DNA of 64,000 nt, from the NCBI RefSeq assembly GCF_902686445.1, contig NC_062224.1:52885156-52949155 (forward strand), in the 5' to 3' direction. Each line of letters starts with the position of its first letter. Position 1 is the first letter of the stretch. Positions 33,666 through 46,250 of this stretch are shown here, piece after piece. The notes beneath the pieces are model-generated. The model worked only from the letters and a program-made list of their open reading frames with translations, was not told the origin of the DNA and searched no databases. Position numbers and translations under genes: made by a program. This DNA comes from Sciurus carolinensis. Its lineage: Eukaryota > Chordata > Mammalia > Rodentia > Sciuridae.

Positions 33666-35343
33666 ATCACTTCAAACTTCCAAGTCTTAATTGTATTGAT
33701 GTTCAATCATATTCTCCCCATCCATTCTCATGGAGTTTTGTTTTTATTTTCAAGGCAAGTTTGGTTTTATTAAATATCATCTTGTTAGATTTCCATTAAA
33801 CCATTTTACCTGGATAATGATCTTCTTATCCAATACGTCCTGTGTTCCTCTAGGCTATTATTGCACATCAATAAGGATGTCATCTGTGTTTCCCTGACTG
33901 TCACATCACTGTTAAAAGTGTCAGAGTGGACAGTGCCTCAGACAGTGTCCTGCAGTCCTAGACATCTCTCTAGGTTGACCCTGATTTAATAATTAGTTTT
34001 CTTTTGGGAATAGACGGTCTACCAGTAAAAGCCCTTTAGAATTCACTATCATTCTGCCTGTACTTCATGAGAAGATAGCTTGTGCCTTGAGGGATGTGGT
34101 GTTGATGAGGGCATGGTCCCTGCCTTAAAGGAGCTCCTTTCTGCTTGAGTGCTCACAGGTTTTCATCTGTCCCTCTGTGGCCTCTTCAGCAGGTTCTTTC
34201 AGCACCCGTTGGTAGTTAAAAGAAGCAAGAGTTCTTTTCCCTCACCTGTTAATTTTATTTCTTAATCTCTTAAGGCTTCTTACTCTTGTTTGCCAGACCA
34301 CATGGGCAGTTTTGAAAGAACCCAAAGAGTGGCTGCACAAAGTCTGCAGTGTGGTTGAGGACGTTTGAAATCCTACTTCTGATTCTGACGTGGGCTTGGG
34401 GGGGCGGCGGGGGGAGACCAGCAGGACAGTGAAGCTACAATGTGCTCTGTGCCTGGGGTATTCCTCTTTGTCATGGGGGAGGCAACTGCTGAGGAATGGA
34501 GCTGACTGGAGAGGCTGAGAGGTAAAATTAGACCAGCTCAGCTTATTGTCACTGAGGCAATAAATCTGAGACAGGTGCTGAGTGGAAATTCAATCTGCCA
34601 GGTAAAGCACACACACAGAAGAGCAGACAGAACTGGTGCCATTTTCCATTCTTTTTTGCCAACAGAATCCTGCTGTGTCTCCCAAAGGCCTCCTGCCCCA
34701 TGGGTATCATAACTGGAGCCTGTTCATTCCTCCCATACCTATGATTAAGGTTTGACTGAGACATGGGCATGATAGGTGTGATGTGAGGAAAAGGCCACAT
34801 CAGAAGGATGAGATCCTGTACCCAATGGAAAAAATCACCACTTCTTATTTTAGAGAAAATAACAGATGACAAAACCCCAAAACAAGTAAGGCAAAAAGTT
34901 ATCAGTCTTTATTTTCATCTTGAGCATTGAGTCTTTTTTTTCTCCAGTGGCACCAATTCAGTGAAACTTCCATTTGAGGTAGTATATGGGTGACTGCTTC
35001 TAAATGTATCAAAGATCTTGGAGAATAAGATATGAAAAATTATATAACAGTTTTGATTGAAAATTTTACTTGATTATTTCAGTGTCTTTAATTAATGAAC
35101 CTTTTTGAATAAGCCCATCATAACTCTGTTTGATATTACCTTTTTAAATTTCATCCCAGCAGTTATTCATAGCCTGAAGTTTTTGCTTGTTCATATGCTT
35201 ATTTGTTCTCTGTCTCCCCAGGATAAATGTAGACGGTGACCTTGTCTGCATGTTCCAGTGCTTAGAATATATTGGTGTTTAATACATATTCACTGAGTGA
35301 ATAATCACATTTTGTATCTCTCTCTATAAAACATCAGTATGTA

Positions 35344-35345
<2 letters not shown>
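33666..35345. other. Unique sequence, no gene seen
   Basis: A 107-codon minus-strand open frame (34,549-34,872) has no recognisable domain and no splice context. A short G-rich tract GGGGGGGCGGCGGGGGGA lies at 34,399-34,416. Confidence 0.4.

Positions 35346-35346
<1 letters not shown>

Positions 35347-35394
<48 letters not shown>
35347..35394. repeat. (AT)24 microsatellite
   Basis: About 24 uninterrupted AT units. Perfect AT tracts of this length are prone to hairpin formation and length change. Confidence 0.95.
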
Positions 35395-35398
<4 letters not shown>

Positions 35399-35654
35399 AT
35401 TCCTGGAATAGCAGTGAGCAAAGAATACATGGTTCTTAATCTTTAGAAGGAGAAATTAGTTTAAAAAGGAAAGGAAAAATAAGAAATTTCTAATTTACTG
35501 TGACAGCAATGGAAGCCAGTGAGAAACTTTTAGAAAAGAATGAAACCATCTGATTAGGTATTTAAAAGTTCGCCCTTAGGGTCATATGGAAAATGGATCA
35601 TAACTGGGTAATTGTGGCAGGTAAGAGACAGTTAAGAAGTTGTTGCTGCCTCAC

Positions 35655-36063
35655 ATGCCATATCTATTTATAGTAGCTAAGATCTGGAATCAACTTTGGT
35701 GTCCATCAGTGAATGAGTGGATAAAGAAAATAAGGTATATATACACAATGGAGTATTTTTCAGTCATAAAGAAGAATGAAATCTAGTCATATGCCGCAAA
35801 TGGATGGAAATGGAGGGCATTGTGTTAATAAGTGACACAGAAAGACAAGTATGAGATATTTTTTGACATCTGTAGGAGCTAAAAATGTCACCTTAAAAGC
35901 AGAATAGTGATTATTACAAGTTGGGAAGGATGGATGGGAAGGCTTTATAAAGAAAGGTTGGATTTGATTAGTGCACACTGTAGGCATATATTGAAAAATC
36001 ATGTAGAACCCCAGTAATATGTATAATTAATGTGTTAATAAAATATAAAATTATAAATAAAAA
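35655..36063 (+). repeat. L1 3' end: ORF2 tail and 3' UTR
   Basis: AACTTTGGTGTCCATCAGTGAATGAGTGGATAAAG, ATACACAATGGAGTATTTTTCAGTC and an A-rich end ATAAATAAAAAAG. Truncated at the 5' side, no coding frame. Confidence 0.85.
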
Positions 36064-36671
36064 AGATCTTATTGTATTTGCTTGGTACAGGGATAGATGT
36101 GAGACTAGGCATATTATAATGAGGATGAAAAGAAATAGATATATCCCAGGTTTGTTTGGGATCCTGAGTTAACTGAATTTGCTAATAAGTCAAACATAGG
36201 GACATGAATTTATAAAAATAAATTACTGCCTAAAATTTTTACTTGATTACCTACTTGGAAAGTTGTGAGAAGAAATCAGCAAACTTCTTAGCTTTCCATA
36301 GTTCTTGTCATCCAGGATGGGAATTATCAAGGATCTTTACCAATTGTTCTCATTACCTGTTATCCTATAATAAATACTGTTTATGAGAGGTTCTTCAAAG
36401 TGGGATTATCAAATATTGAGATAGTCAAGTCTGTACATTCTGAATGTTCTTCCCTTATCAGCTCATTAGTTTAAGAATTAGAAAAGCGGTTAAAAAATAA
36501 TGACTGAAATGATTTTAGAAACTTATCTATGGATTCTACTAGTGATTCTTGAATTTCATGATCATATGCAGAAAAGGATGAATCTAATAAATCATTTGAC
36601 TCCTGTGTATCTATATATGTGCTGTTTGTGCATATGAGTATATATGTGTGTGTGTACCATTTCAATATCTA
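36064..36671. other. Unique AT-rich sequence
   Basis: Nothing recognised; a short TATATGTGTGTGTG tract near 36,640-36,655. Confidence 0.4.
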
Positions 36672-37125
36672 TGTTAGTTAACTTTTCATAGTTGTGACCA
36701 AAATACCTGATGAGAACAACTTAGAGGAGGAAAAGTTTATTTTGACTTATGGTTTCCGAGATCTCAGTTCATTGTTGGCTAGCTCTGAGACTCAGGTGAG
36801 GCAGAACATTATGGCAGAAGTATGTGGCAGAGGAAGGCTACTTACAAAGCAGCCAGAAAGCAGAGAACAAGAAAAGTTAAGTAGCCAGAGAAAAGATATA
36901 GTTCTCAAGGGCATGTCTCCAGTGACCTACTTCCTCCAGTCTTGCCCTACCTGCTACAGTTGCCATCCAATAGTACATGTTGGATTAATCCAACAAATTT
37001 AGTAATTCCCTGGTGAGGTCAGAGCTCAACTCACTGCCTAAAAGCCCCACCTCCAAATCTTGGTATGCTCATGATTTTAAAATAATGAGTTTTCAGGAGA
37101 CATTCCATTTCTAAACCATAAGAAT
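36672..37125 (-). repeat. MaLR-type LTR, antisense
   Basis: GTTAGTTAACTTTTCATAGTTGTGACC, ATACCTGATGAGAACAACTTAGAGGAGG, AAGTTTATTTTGACTTATGG and AAAAGCCCCACCTCCAAATC, AGACATTCCATTTCTAAACC give the antisense order of a MaLR-type LTR. A 102-codon open frame here (36,694-37,002) is incidental. Confidence 0.7.
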
Positions 37126-38710
37126 ATCCAAATATGAATTTTTGTGAAAGGTATTTAAAATCCTCAAATGGAGTATATCATTACTGATACTGTTTAACTG
37201 TATTATCTCTTTTATTGTTCACATTTTTGCTGCTGTATAAAAAGCCTATTTAGAGCATTAGCGAAGACTTCAGAGTTTGCCATCATTAACGTTCCTTTTA
37301 ATATATTCATCCTTTTCTGTCGTGGATAAGAAGAAAAATAAAACAACAAAAAGACACTTGAGACAATAGTCTCTTCTCTTTTGTTGATAAAATGTAGCTG
37401 ACTTTTAAAGAGAACACTCTAAATTGGAGTCTTTGTTTTTAAACATTTCTATTCCAAATTGGCAGACATCACAATTATTAGCTTTGCAGACAGAAGGTAA
37501 AAGAGAGCTATAGTTAACTGAACATTTTTTTCCTATTTTGCTAAATGAATCTCTTCCTTAATTGCCAAGAAATTGTATAGCACCCAGTAGTATTTGTGAT
37601 AAATGCATGATAAATGCATTGTACATCTCATCTACACCCAACTCATCTCCATGGCCTAGAGAAAAAATAGCACTGCAGAGTGCAGTGGACAAATACAGCA
37701 ATGGTTTGGCCTTTTGTTCTGCAACTTCCTCTGGTATCCTTTTCAATACAATGGTTTATCCTCCTCCTTATGTGTTGACTATGATTTTTGAGTTCCCTTC
37801 TTTGTGCCATTTCTAAAAATAATTATACCATATATGGTTCCATCTTCCTCCTCTACATATATGTAAATTGTTCCCATCATTTTAGACTCCTTTTTTCTAA
37901 AGATTTTTTAAAATTACAATCTAACATACTGGAAAATTTCTATAATCTCTACTTTGGGTAATATTTGACATTTAACCTACATGTTTAGATTGTCAATCAT
38001 TTGAAAGGGAAACAGTAGATCCTACGAGGCTTCATCCCTAGGGAATGTTCCAGAAAGAAAAATTTTAATTGAATCCAATTAACTTTCTTCTCTATACTAC
38101 ACATGTTTTCCTTTGGTTGCCTATAACAAAAATACCAAAAGAATTTTAAATTTCATGAGAGTCAGGGCTATTTTTCTACTGCCACTACTGTATCTTCATT
38201 ATCTAGAAATATACCTGTCATGAATGAATAAATGAATAAAAACAGAGAAAGTGTATTATTTTTAATGAAAAATTAAGAGTTGTACAGGTAAAACCATGGG
38301 TTTGGTGATTGCTGTGCTTGTGTTTATCAAGAGATTAGGATTATGTCATGTAGAATTCTGAACTTCAAGCCACAAAATTTTACTTTGATTGGTTTAAGCA
38401 GAAAAATGCTTGTTGCAAGTATATTGTTTGGGGCATTTGGTGCTTTCAGCATCAGAGTGAGACTATAGGACCTGTCCTGTAAATAAACAGGAACCAAGGT
38501 ACCTCAAATAGTCACATCAACCAAAAATGCTAACATCATCGATGAGAGGAAGGTATTCAAAATGGAATTATGTCTAAGGTTTGAATGAGAAACATCATAG
38601 ACAAATGGTAAAGAATGTTCCAGGCAGCAAGGTCATATGCTATAGGTACAGAACAAAGCATTTCAGGATGGGTCCTCTCTTTACTAGATTCCTTCAGCTC
38701 AAATTAATTG
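37126..38710. other. Unique AT-rich sequence, no gene seen
   Basis: Overlapping open frames of 62 and 84 codons at 37,558-37,816 without motifs. Nothing else recognised. Confidence 0.4.
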
Positions 38711-38836
38711 TCCTTATTATTCTTTTTTTTTTTTTTTTTTTTTTTGCAGTGCTGGGGATTGAACCCAGGGCCTTGTGCTTGGGAGGTAAGCACTCTACCA
38801 ACTGAGCACATCTCCAACCCTTTCCTTATTATTCTT
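38711..38836 (-). repeat. ID-type tRNA-derived SINE with target duplications
   Basis: SINE body 38,725-38,822, read on the minus strand: GGGTTGGAGATGTGCTCAG, a TGGTAGAGTGC A-box region, AAGGCCCTGGGTTCAATCCCC with the B box, and a long A tail (the T run after 38,722). TCCTTATTATTCTT stands on both sides (38,711-38,724 and 38,823-38,836), an exact 14-bp target duplication. Confidence 0.92.
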
Positions 38837-38885
38837 ATGAAGAGACCTATTTTCTTATTAAGAGAAGAGGAAAATATATTAAAAC

Positions 38886-39043
38886 TCTATATTGTGGGGT
38901 TGTGGCGCAGTGGTAGCGTGATTGCGAAGCACATGTGAGGCCCTGGGTTCAATCCTCAGCACCACATAAAAATGATGTATTGTAAAGGTATTATGTCCAC
39001 CTACAACTAAAATATATATTTAAAAAAGAAAAAAATCTATATT
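38886..39043 (+). repeat. ID-type SINE, sciurid pattern
   Basis: GGGGTTGTGGCGCAGTGGTAGC carries the A box, GAGGCCCTGGGTTCAATCC the B box, followed by TCAGCACCACATAAAAATG, TATTATGTCCACCTACAACTAAAA and an A-rich tail. The CAGCACCACATA...GTCCACC...ACTAAAA tail is typical of squirrel ID copies and is a main reason for the organism call. TCTATATT flanks both sides (38,886-38,893, 39,036-39,043). Confidence 0.9.
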
Positions 39044-39474
39044 TGCTCTACAAGTGAACTACTAGACTAGTAAATTCTGCCAACTGATGTTAGTGGGTTT
39101 TTTTTTGTTTTGTTTTGTTTTGTTTTTCCAGTTTGTGAAATTCCATAGGGACAGGTATGGAGAAAATTATTTTGTTATTAATATTTACCATAAGATCTAA
39201 ATAGGGTTTTTTGTATGAATCTGTGTAGTTTATCCATTCACTCCCTCAAATTGTGGAGGAAGTAACACAACTAGGTTGTGTGTGTTTATGTGTATACACA
39301 TGTATGTTTGTGTGTATGCACATATATGTTTGTGTGTTTGTTTGTAGGGTTAAAGGGATAGACCAAAGTAGATTATTCACATTATCAACTCTTTAAGAGC
39401 CTGAAGTAGTCTGAGGGGGATATGTAAACCACTAACTATAAATTATTTTGCAAAATAAAAAAAATTCACACATT
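39044..39474. repeat. Unique sequence with simple repeats
   Basis: (TTTTG)n-like tract at 39,096-39,127 and an interrupted TG-rich tract at 39,277-39,347 (TGTGTGTTTATGTGTATAC and similar). Confidence 0.7.
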
Positions 39475-39655
39475 ATAGTCCTGGGCTCTGATTGTGACTT
39501 CTATATATTTAGTCTGCTGCAGTAAGACCTGGGATAAATCAATCTTAAATTGCCTATATTTCTCATTTCTAAAATAAAAAGTTGCTATGAGGATTAAATT
39601 AATTATAGTTTGTAAAGTGCCTGTTAGAATGCCTGGCACAAAGCAGTTTTATTTT
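39475..39655 (+). repeat. MIR SINE, near full length
   Basis: CCTGGGCTCTGATTGTGACTTC, GTAAGACCTGGGATAAATCA, TTCTCATTTCTAAAATAAAAAG, GCTATGAGGATTAAATTAATTATAG and AGTGCCTGTTAGAATGCCTGGCAC are the MIR order from core to 3' end. Confidence 0.85.
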
Positions 39656-40855
39656 TTAAGTTCTTATTTATATATCGTATTTTTAAAAAGAGTTGTTGGC
39701 TCTGAAGTAAAGGAGTGATTTATTCTGCCTGGGAGGATCAGAGAAGGAATTTAAACTTCCCTGAAGGATATATACTATTTTAGTGAGTAGAGAAGAGGCA
39801 GAAAATTAGATGGGATAAAATGTGGATTTATGGTAGTATAGAAACAGTGAACACTCTGAGAAGGCTCTAGTGTAATTTGTGTGGAGTTATTTCATGGTGG
39901 ACAGGTCTGTAAAGGAGTCTGATTGACAGGCTGAGGAGTTATTCTTTAATCTGCATCTTCTCTAGGATGACTGAAGCAGGATTCTCATCATTTGGCATAC
40001 ATTTAGGAAAATCAGTCTACTAGAGAATGAAAGATGGATTGTAGTAGTGAGATTGGTGAGTAGCAGGCCAGTTAGGAGCTCCGGAAATGGGGAAGGCAGG
40101 ACACGCAAAACAACTGGAGTTAGACTGCTGGAAGAGGAACAGAGGGAAGGGGCATTTCAGAGGACATGTGGGTGATGGAATTAATAAAACTTGACACATA
40201 AATCAGGGAAAACTGACCACCTCAAGATTTCTTATTTGTGTGACTAGAGAAAAGAAAGACTATAACATGTAGAAAACTTTGAAGATGAATTCCTGCTTTG
40301 GTAGATCAAGACTGATTTATCAATAGGACTTGAAATGGACATGCACAGAAAGCAGTGGAAAAATCTTTGAATTTAGATGGGAATTATAATCCTGGTTGGA
40401 ATTTTACACCTGATAATTATGGAATTGACACAATCAGATGACCTGACCAGGGAAGGATTGAATGAAAACGTGCGAGTGAGTAGAACTGGTGTCAAGGTGG
40501 AATCTTGGGCAAAGTCTGCATTGGAATGGAGGCAGATCCTTTGGAGTAAGCAATGATCCAGGGAGAGTGAATGGAGTTCATGAAGGTCCAGAACCAAAGA
40601 AACCAAAAGAGAAGGGGCTTTTGTAAAAGGGTTTTGGTCGCCTATGGTTATGTCTGTGACCTCTGCCGTGGAACAAATGGGGAAGGGGTTGCTCCTAGTT
40701 TCGAAATGATGAAAATTATGACTCAAGAGATGCAGGGAAGGGCCAAACTAAAATCAACCAAAGCATCCCAGTTAGAACCAGAATGAGAAACTGGGTTGTC
40801 TGATTCCAACTGAGTGTTAATCTGGAAGACTTTCCAAAGTGATCAAGTCATGGGA
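39656..40855. other. Unassigned sequence, no gene seen
   Basis: Purine-rich stretches (39,900-40,760). It may be an old unassigned repeat. The 117-codon minus-strand open frame at 40,373-40,726 overlaps a plus-strand frame and has no recognisable motif. Confidence 0.35.
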
Positions 40856-40980
40856 AGAGTGTGGTATGGATATTGATCTCATGGATGTATTCATTATGAA
40901 AACCCATGGAACTGTACATTACATTTATAAGTATTTTTGTGCTTACATGCATCAACAAAAAGTTGTTTTTAAAAAAAATT
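40856..40980 (+). repeat. Possible ancient L1 3' UTR tail
   Basis: AAAACCCATGGAACTGTACATTACATTTATAAG and a late A-rich stretch resemble old L1M 3' ends. Short and diverged. Confidence 0.4.
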
Positions 40981-41279
40981 CACAGAAGAGAGACAAAAGG
41001 AATGCCTTATGGAAAGAGTGGTAGCCCAATACTTAAGTAACTTTATAATGTGAACCTCATTAATTTTTTAAGTTCCATATCACCTCTTAGAACTGTAGCA
41101 GATTTGAGGTATGATTTATTTACTTAATTGGATAACTTATTGACCTCAGTGGTTTCCCTAAATGAAGGAGCCAAGGTTTTGGAGTTGTTACTAATAATTT
41201 CAAGAAAACCCATGTAACGTATATTTAATATTTGCATGCTAGGGATTATTACATTGTTTAATTGTATTTAATCTTCATA

Positions 41280-41405
41280 AATCAGAAGAGGCAAGCCCTT
41301 CTACCAACCCTGGTTGACATTCAAGATCTGATTCCTAGACATGTTACATGACCTGCCCACAGCTAGTGGGTAGTCGGCTCCAATTTGGACTCCTGGGTGA
41401 TAGCA
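41280..41405 (-). repeat. MIR SINE fragment, antisense
   Basis: On the minus strand: CACCCAGGAGTCCAAATTGGAGCC, CACTAGCTGTGGGCAGGTCATGTAAC, which matches the left half of MIR3/MIR-type elements. Confidence 0.55.
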
Positions 41406-44055
41406 GTGCTATTTCTTAACTGAGGCTCATCAACATTATGACACTGAGTAGTTTTCAGCTAAAAATAGAATAGCTGTATTTTTTAATACCTAAGGGCTGG
41501 GAATCTCCAAGGGAAACACAGTGTGTATGTGCTGTTGTCTGATTGCCATTGTCCTTTCTTTTTTCTTCTTAAAGCAAAAGTCTATTTTCACTTCTGTCAT
41601 TCTGTTTGGACTAGCATTGTTTCATTCCTTGTGGTTCTCAATTGGGGTTGCCAGTTGGTACCATTTCATTCCCTACCCAAACTGTAAAATTGCCATGTGG
41701 ACTTGACCACTTTTAAAAGCACTACCCCCCTGTGGTTTTTAATTCCTTAGTGCCTTAATTTTTTTGTTTAAAATGGTAAGAAAATATTTACATTTTCAGC
41801 TTGACTCCCCTGGATTTTCATAGTGTATAACAGCTCAGTTGTTGAAGAGTCATCCACAGGAATCAATCAATTTCAACTTCAATGGATTTCTTTAATGTAA
41901 ATGTTTTCCAAAATAATTTTTGTTGAAGTTGCTTGTAAATTGATGTTTCATTCTGAATGTAAGAGGAAACAAGTGTATAGTTTAAATAAAACAGAGAGCA
42001 ATGCATTTAAAAGTATCTGTGTATATCTCTGTGCCATGTGGAAGGGGGAAAAACTACTCAAATTTATGACTCCTCTCTGATACACTCTTTTTGAAGCTGA
42101 AATAGATTGAAAAAGTGTTTATTGGATAAAAGGCTTGGTGAGATACCATCTATTGCTCCAAACAAGTATGAGTGTTTCAATGTAGTTCCAATGCCAGGCA
42201 TTCAGCCTTACAGTGCTGCTTCTCAGCAATGAAATCCCCATCCCCTCTGCATTCTTTTTAACTTTTAAATAAAAATTATAGATACTTGATTGCTAAAATG
42301 TCCCTGTTACTTAAAAATATCCAAGTTGGTTTAAATTATCATTTTGTGATAAATAAAAATAAACTTCAAAAGGTTTGAATCATCATTCAAAGGTAAAATC
42401 ATTTATATAGGAGAGGATATTTATAAAACCCCTTCAAAGAGAATAAACTTTTAAGTTTAGAAGAGCTGTAAGACATAGTTGTTGAGTTTTATCTGTCCTT
42501 TATGTAACCTCAGACATAGTTGAGTTTTATGTGTCCTTTCCATAAAAAATTTGAGAGGGAAAATTTGATACAAATAGGACTGATAAAAAGCTATTTTTTT
42601 TACTATAAAGAGTTCAGTGTTATAAAATTGGCAAATGACAAGAGCAAGCATACTATCAAACAGATAAAAATACATGATTCATAATCATGTGGAAAAAACA
42701 TAAATTCTGTTTTTTACCTGTTAACAAAGATGGGAAACAGTGGCTAACAAGAATTGAGTGAAATGGCTAAACTTGTACTTTATAGATAGAAATGTAAATT
42801 TGTACCAGTTATTTCTAAACAAATCTAGCAGTACACTAGGAGCCTAAAGATTTTAATGTCTCTTGCTAGTAATTCTGTTTTGATATTTACTCTTAATGAA
42901 ATGTTCTAAATATAGAGATATTGTGGGCACTAACCTGTGCTTTGCAGAATTATTGGCAACTGCAAAACTTCAGATATGCTCTATTACAAGAGAAATACTT
43001 AATTTGTAGTGCAACCTACCTTACATACTACTTTTTAAAAGTTCCAAGAAAAGGATATGTAGATAGAGATCAACTAGACAGAATTGTGAAATCAGAAGCA
43101 GGCTCAATCACTGGGACCCTGGATTTATTACTGTGGTAGTAGAAGAAGGGAAAGGAATATTAATATTATACTATATTGTGGTATTCAGTCCTTTTGTATT
43201 TCCATGTGGGCAGTCATATTTTATGCAAATAAGGACAGTAATTTCCCACTAAAATTCTCAGACTTTTTAATGGCTTTTTCTTATTTTGCTGGCTGGGACT
43301 TCCAGTACAAAATGGTACTGGCATCTTTATTTTATTTTTGAATTTATAGGGAAAGTTTTTAATATTTCACTCTTCATGGTGATGTTTGCTGAAAGATTTC
43401 TTATACCCTTAAATAAAGGAAATTGCTTTCTATTCTTGGTTTGTTAAGAGTTTTTATCCTGAATAAATGTTGACTTTAACAGATGACTATTTTACATTTC
43501 TTGAGACAATTTTCCCTTTTATTCTCTTCAGGTGGTGAAGAGAAAAGTTAATTGATTTTACAGGTTAAGCCAATTTTCTATTCATGGAAGGAATAAATCT
43601 AAACTAGTTTGTGATGTATCATTCTTTTTCTATATTAATGGATTTGGTTAGCAAAAAATATGTTTAGTGTTTTCATCTGTGTTTATAACAATGATTGATC
43701 TTTGATTTCTCTTATAAAATCCTTATCAGGTTTGGTGTGAAGATTTTGCTCACTACATTAAAAGAACTGGAAAATGTTCCCCTTTTTTCCTGCTTGTTTC
43801 CTGGAACTTCTTGAGTAAGATTGGTGTTATTGTTTTCGTTACACGTGTGGTAAAATTTACCAGTGAAATAATTTGGGTTGCAAATTTTCTGTTTAAAAGG
43901 TTGAAAGTTTTAAAGTACAAATTCAGTTTCTTTCATAAATATCTTTTTTCTTTTTTCTTCCTTCTCTGCATGACCACGCATTTGCAAATTTTCATTAGTC
44001 TTTTCAAAGAACCTTATTTTTTTCTTTGTTATGGCAATTTTATGCATAAAGTCTA
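41406..44055. other. Unique AT-rich sequence, no gene seen
   Basis: No gene. A 26-30-bp unit GACATAGTTG(TTG)AGTTTTAT is duplicated imperfectly at about 42,473-42,502 and 42,513-42,540. Short open frames only. Confidence 0.4.
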
Positions 44056-44520
44056 AAATGGGAAACCATCCAGCTCTTCTTCAGTGGGTAAATAATTATG
44101 TGCTGGCACATCCACACAATGGAGGGACAAATGATTGATTTATACAGCAGTGTGGATAGCTCTCCAGAGAGTTGTGCTGAGTGAAAAAAAGAATTCCAAA
44201 AGAAAATTGTATGATTCCATTTACATAACATTCTTGAAATGAGAAAATTATAGAAATGGATCTGTGGTTGCCAGGAGTTGAACAGGTGGGAAGGAAACTG
44301 GTGTGGTTAAAAATGGACAATGTGAGGAATCCATGTGTTGATGAAAGTGTTCTGTGCCTTTTCTGTATCAATGATCTCCCACATGTGAGATCATATCATA
44401 GTTTTACATATCATAGTTTTGTGGGAGACTAAGGAAAAGATACACAGAATCTGTATCATCTTTTCTTACAACTGCTTGTGAATCAACAAGTACCTCAAAA
44501 TAAAAATCCTAATTAAAGTG
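44056..44520 (+). repeat. Ancient L1 3' UTR fragment
   Basis: AACCATCCAGCTCTTCTTCAGTGGGTAAATAATTATG, AAATGGATCTGTGGTTGCCAGGAGTTG and AAGTACCTCAAAATAAAAATCC give the L1M 3' order. A small internal duplication of ATATCATAGTTTTA/G lies at 44,393-44,422. Confidence 0.75.
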
Positions 44521-46104
44521 TAAATAAATGAATTGTAGGGGGAGAAACCTGAACTCATGACTAACTTGACTAATTCAATCACTTGCTGACCAGTTCTCTT
44601 TACTAAATAGTTTCCACTTAGTTATCACATACCAGTTCCTATTTTTTATGGGAGTTAACTTAGTCTCCCCAGCTAGATTGGGCCACTTGGGCAGGGAGTG
44701 CGTGTCTTTTTTCCCATATCCTCCACAACATCTAGTATAATACTTAGCCTGTTGAAATGGGCTTCCCTTAATAGTTTTGGCAGTTGGATACATAGCTGAT
44801 AAAGAGGACACAATTCTAAAACCCTACTAGGGGGAATTGAAAATATGAAATGAGGAAATAACAGGTATTTTTGTTTTGTTTCTTTATTCTGGAGAAAACA
44901 TAGGAGATAGGGATTAGACCTTGTATATGAGGTACATTCTGTACTATTTTGATTAATAAGTTGAATTTCTGTTGAATTTCTAAACCATTCAATGTATGTT
45001 TGTGTACATGTCTTCATTTAATTTCTTTGAGATGGTAATAGGAAGAGAGTCTTATTACTTCTTTTCTTAAATAGTTAAGTACTTTTATGGAGTGGTTAAT
45101 TTATTATTTAAGGTCACAAAATAAATGTTGTCACAGAACTATAAAAGTGAATTAATATCAGTCCTAGGACTTTTCTAAGACTACCACCAAGGTGATTCTT
45201 ATTATTTTTGTCACCAATTTATAATATTAAATGTGTTTTCTTTATAATACTTGTGAGGATAAATAAATCAATGATCATAAGATTTCTTAAATAAAATTTC
45301 CATGGATTAAAAACAGAAAGTTTTATTATTTTTCTGTAACCGTATTTTAACACTCTGTTAAAGAGAGAAATGTCATAATTGAAGTTCCATCTTTTTATTC
45401 ATGTACATATTTCATGTTTATTAAATTAGACATTCTTTTCCCTAAAAACCTACTCAACTATTAAAAAAGTAGATCGATGATCAATAATTAACATATTAAC
45501 TTGTGGGTAATTTTCTGCATAATTGTTTAAGGCCTGCTTGGTTTTTTTATTTTTTTGAAAGTGAGTGAAAGAAAGGGACTGTAATTGAAATTATATTATA
45601 GAAGTGAGATAAAAATCTAACTTTATCTTCAGATAATGTAATGCAGTGAGTTCAGGAGTTTTTGTTACTTATATCCTGAATCTAACACTAAATTCAATAA
45701 TAGAATTAAACTAAATGATCCCTTTATTAGATGAAGGTTAAAAAAAGAAAAAGACATCTAAAGGTAAAGATAGTCACAGAAACTTACTTCAGATTGCTTT
45801 TTTGAGAAATGAAACAAGAGAGATAAATGGTAGTGTACATTTGGTTAATGTTAATTTTGTTGTGAAGCCACTGTCCACCCCTGAACTGGGACAGTCGGTA
45901 TAGATCTAAAAGATCTGAACTTTGGCATTCCGCCTGTATTGAGTTGTGCCACATGTAGAACAGAGACTGAAAAAGAGATGTTGGTTATTCCATACAGTTG
46001 AAATTCTTGCTCTAAAGATCTCTTTTCCCCAAAATATAGTTTTACACTAATGATTTTTTCTCCTGAAAGTGGTACCTGTGGAAAATTAGACAATCTCTAA
46101 GAGC
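44521..46104. other. Unique AT-rich sequence, no gene seen
   Basis: Minus-strand open frames of 78-114 codons at 44,575-45,017 overlap each other and show no domain. Confidence 0.4.
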
Positions 46105-46250
46105 TTGAATCTTAGCTTCCCTACTAGAAATAGTGCCTTGGACAACTCATTAATCACTCCAAACCTCATTTCCCTCCTCTGTGAGCTCTGCCTCCTAAGA
46201 TTGTCATGGCAGTGAGCTCAGGGATGGTGTCTGACTTCCAGTAGGATCCT
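46105..46250 (+). repeat. MIR SINE fragment
   Basis: GCTTGAATCTTAGCTTCCCTACTAG, GTGCCTTGGACAACTCATTAATCACTCC and AAACCTCATTTCCCTCCTCTG follow the MIR core order. Confidence 0.8.

Noticed and set aside
34549..34872. 107-codon minus-strand open frame
   Set aside because: No recognisable motif and no splice context; treated as chance.
38894..38965. tRNA-like sequence with A and B boxes
   Set aside because: Part of an ID SINE with A-rich tail and target duplications, not a functional tRNA gene. The same applies to 38,725-38,822 and 58,179-58,270.
44575..45017. Overlapping 78- and 114-codon minus-strand frames
   Set aside because: Different frames over the same DNA with no conserved feature.
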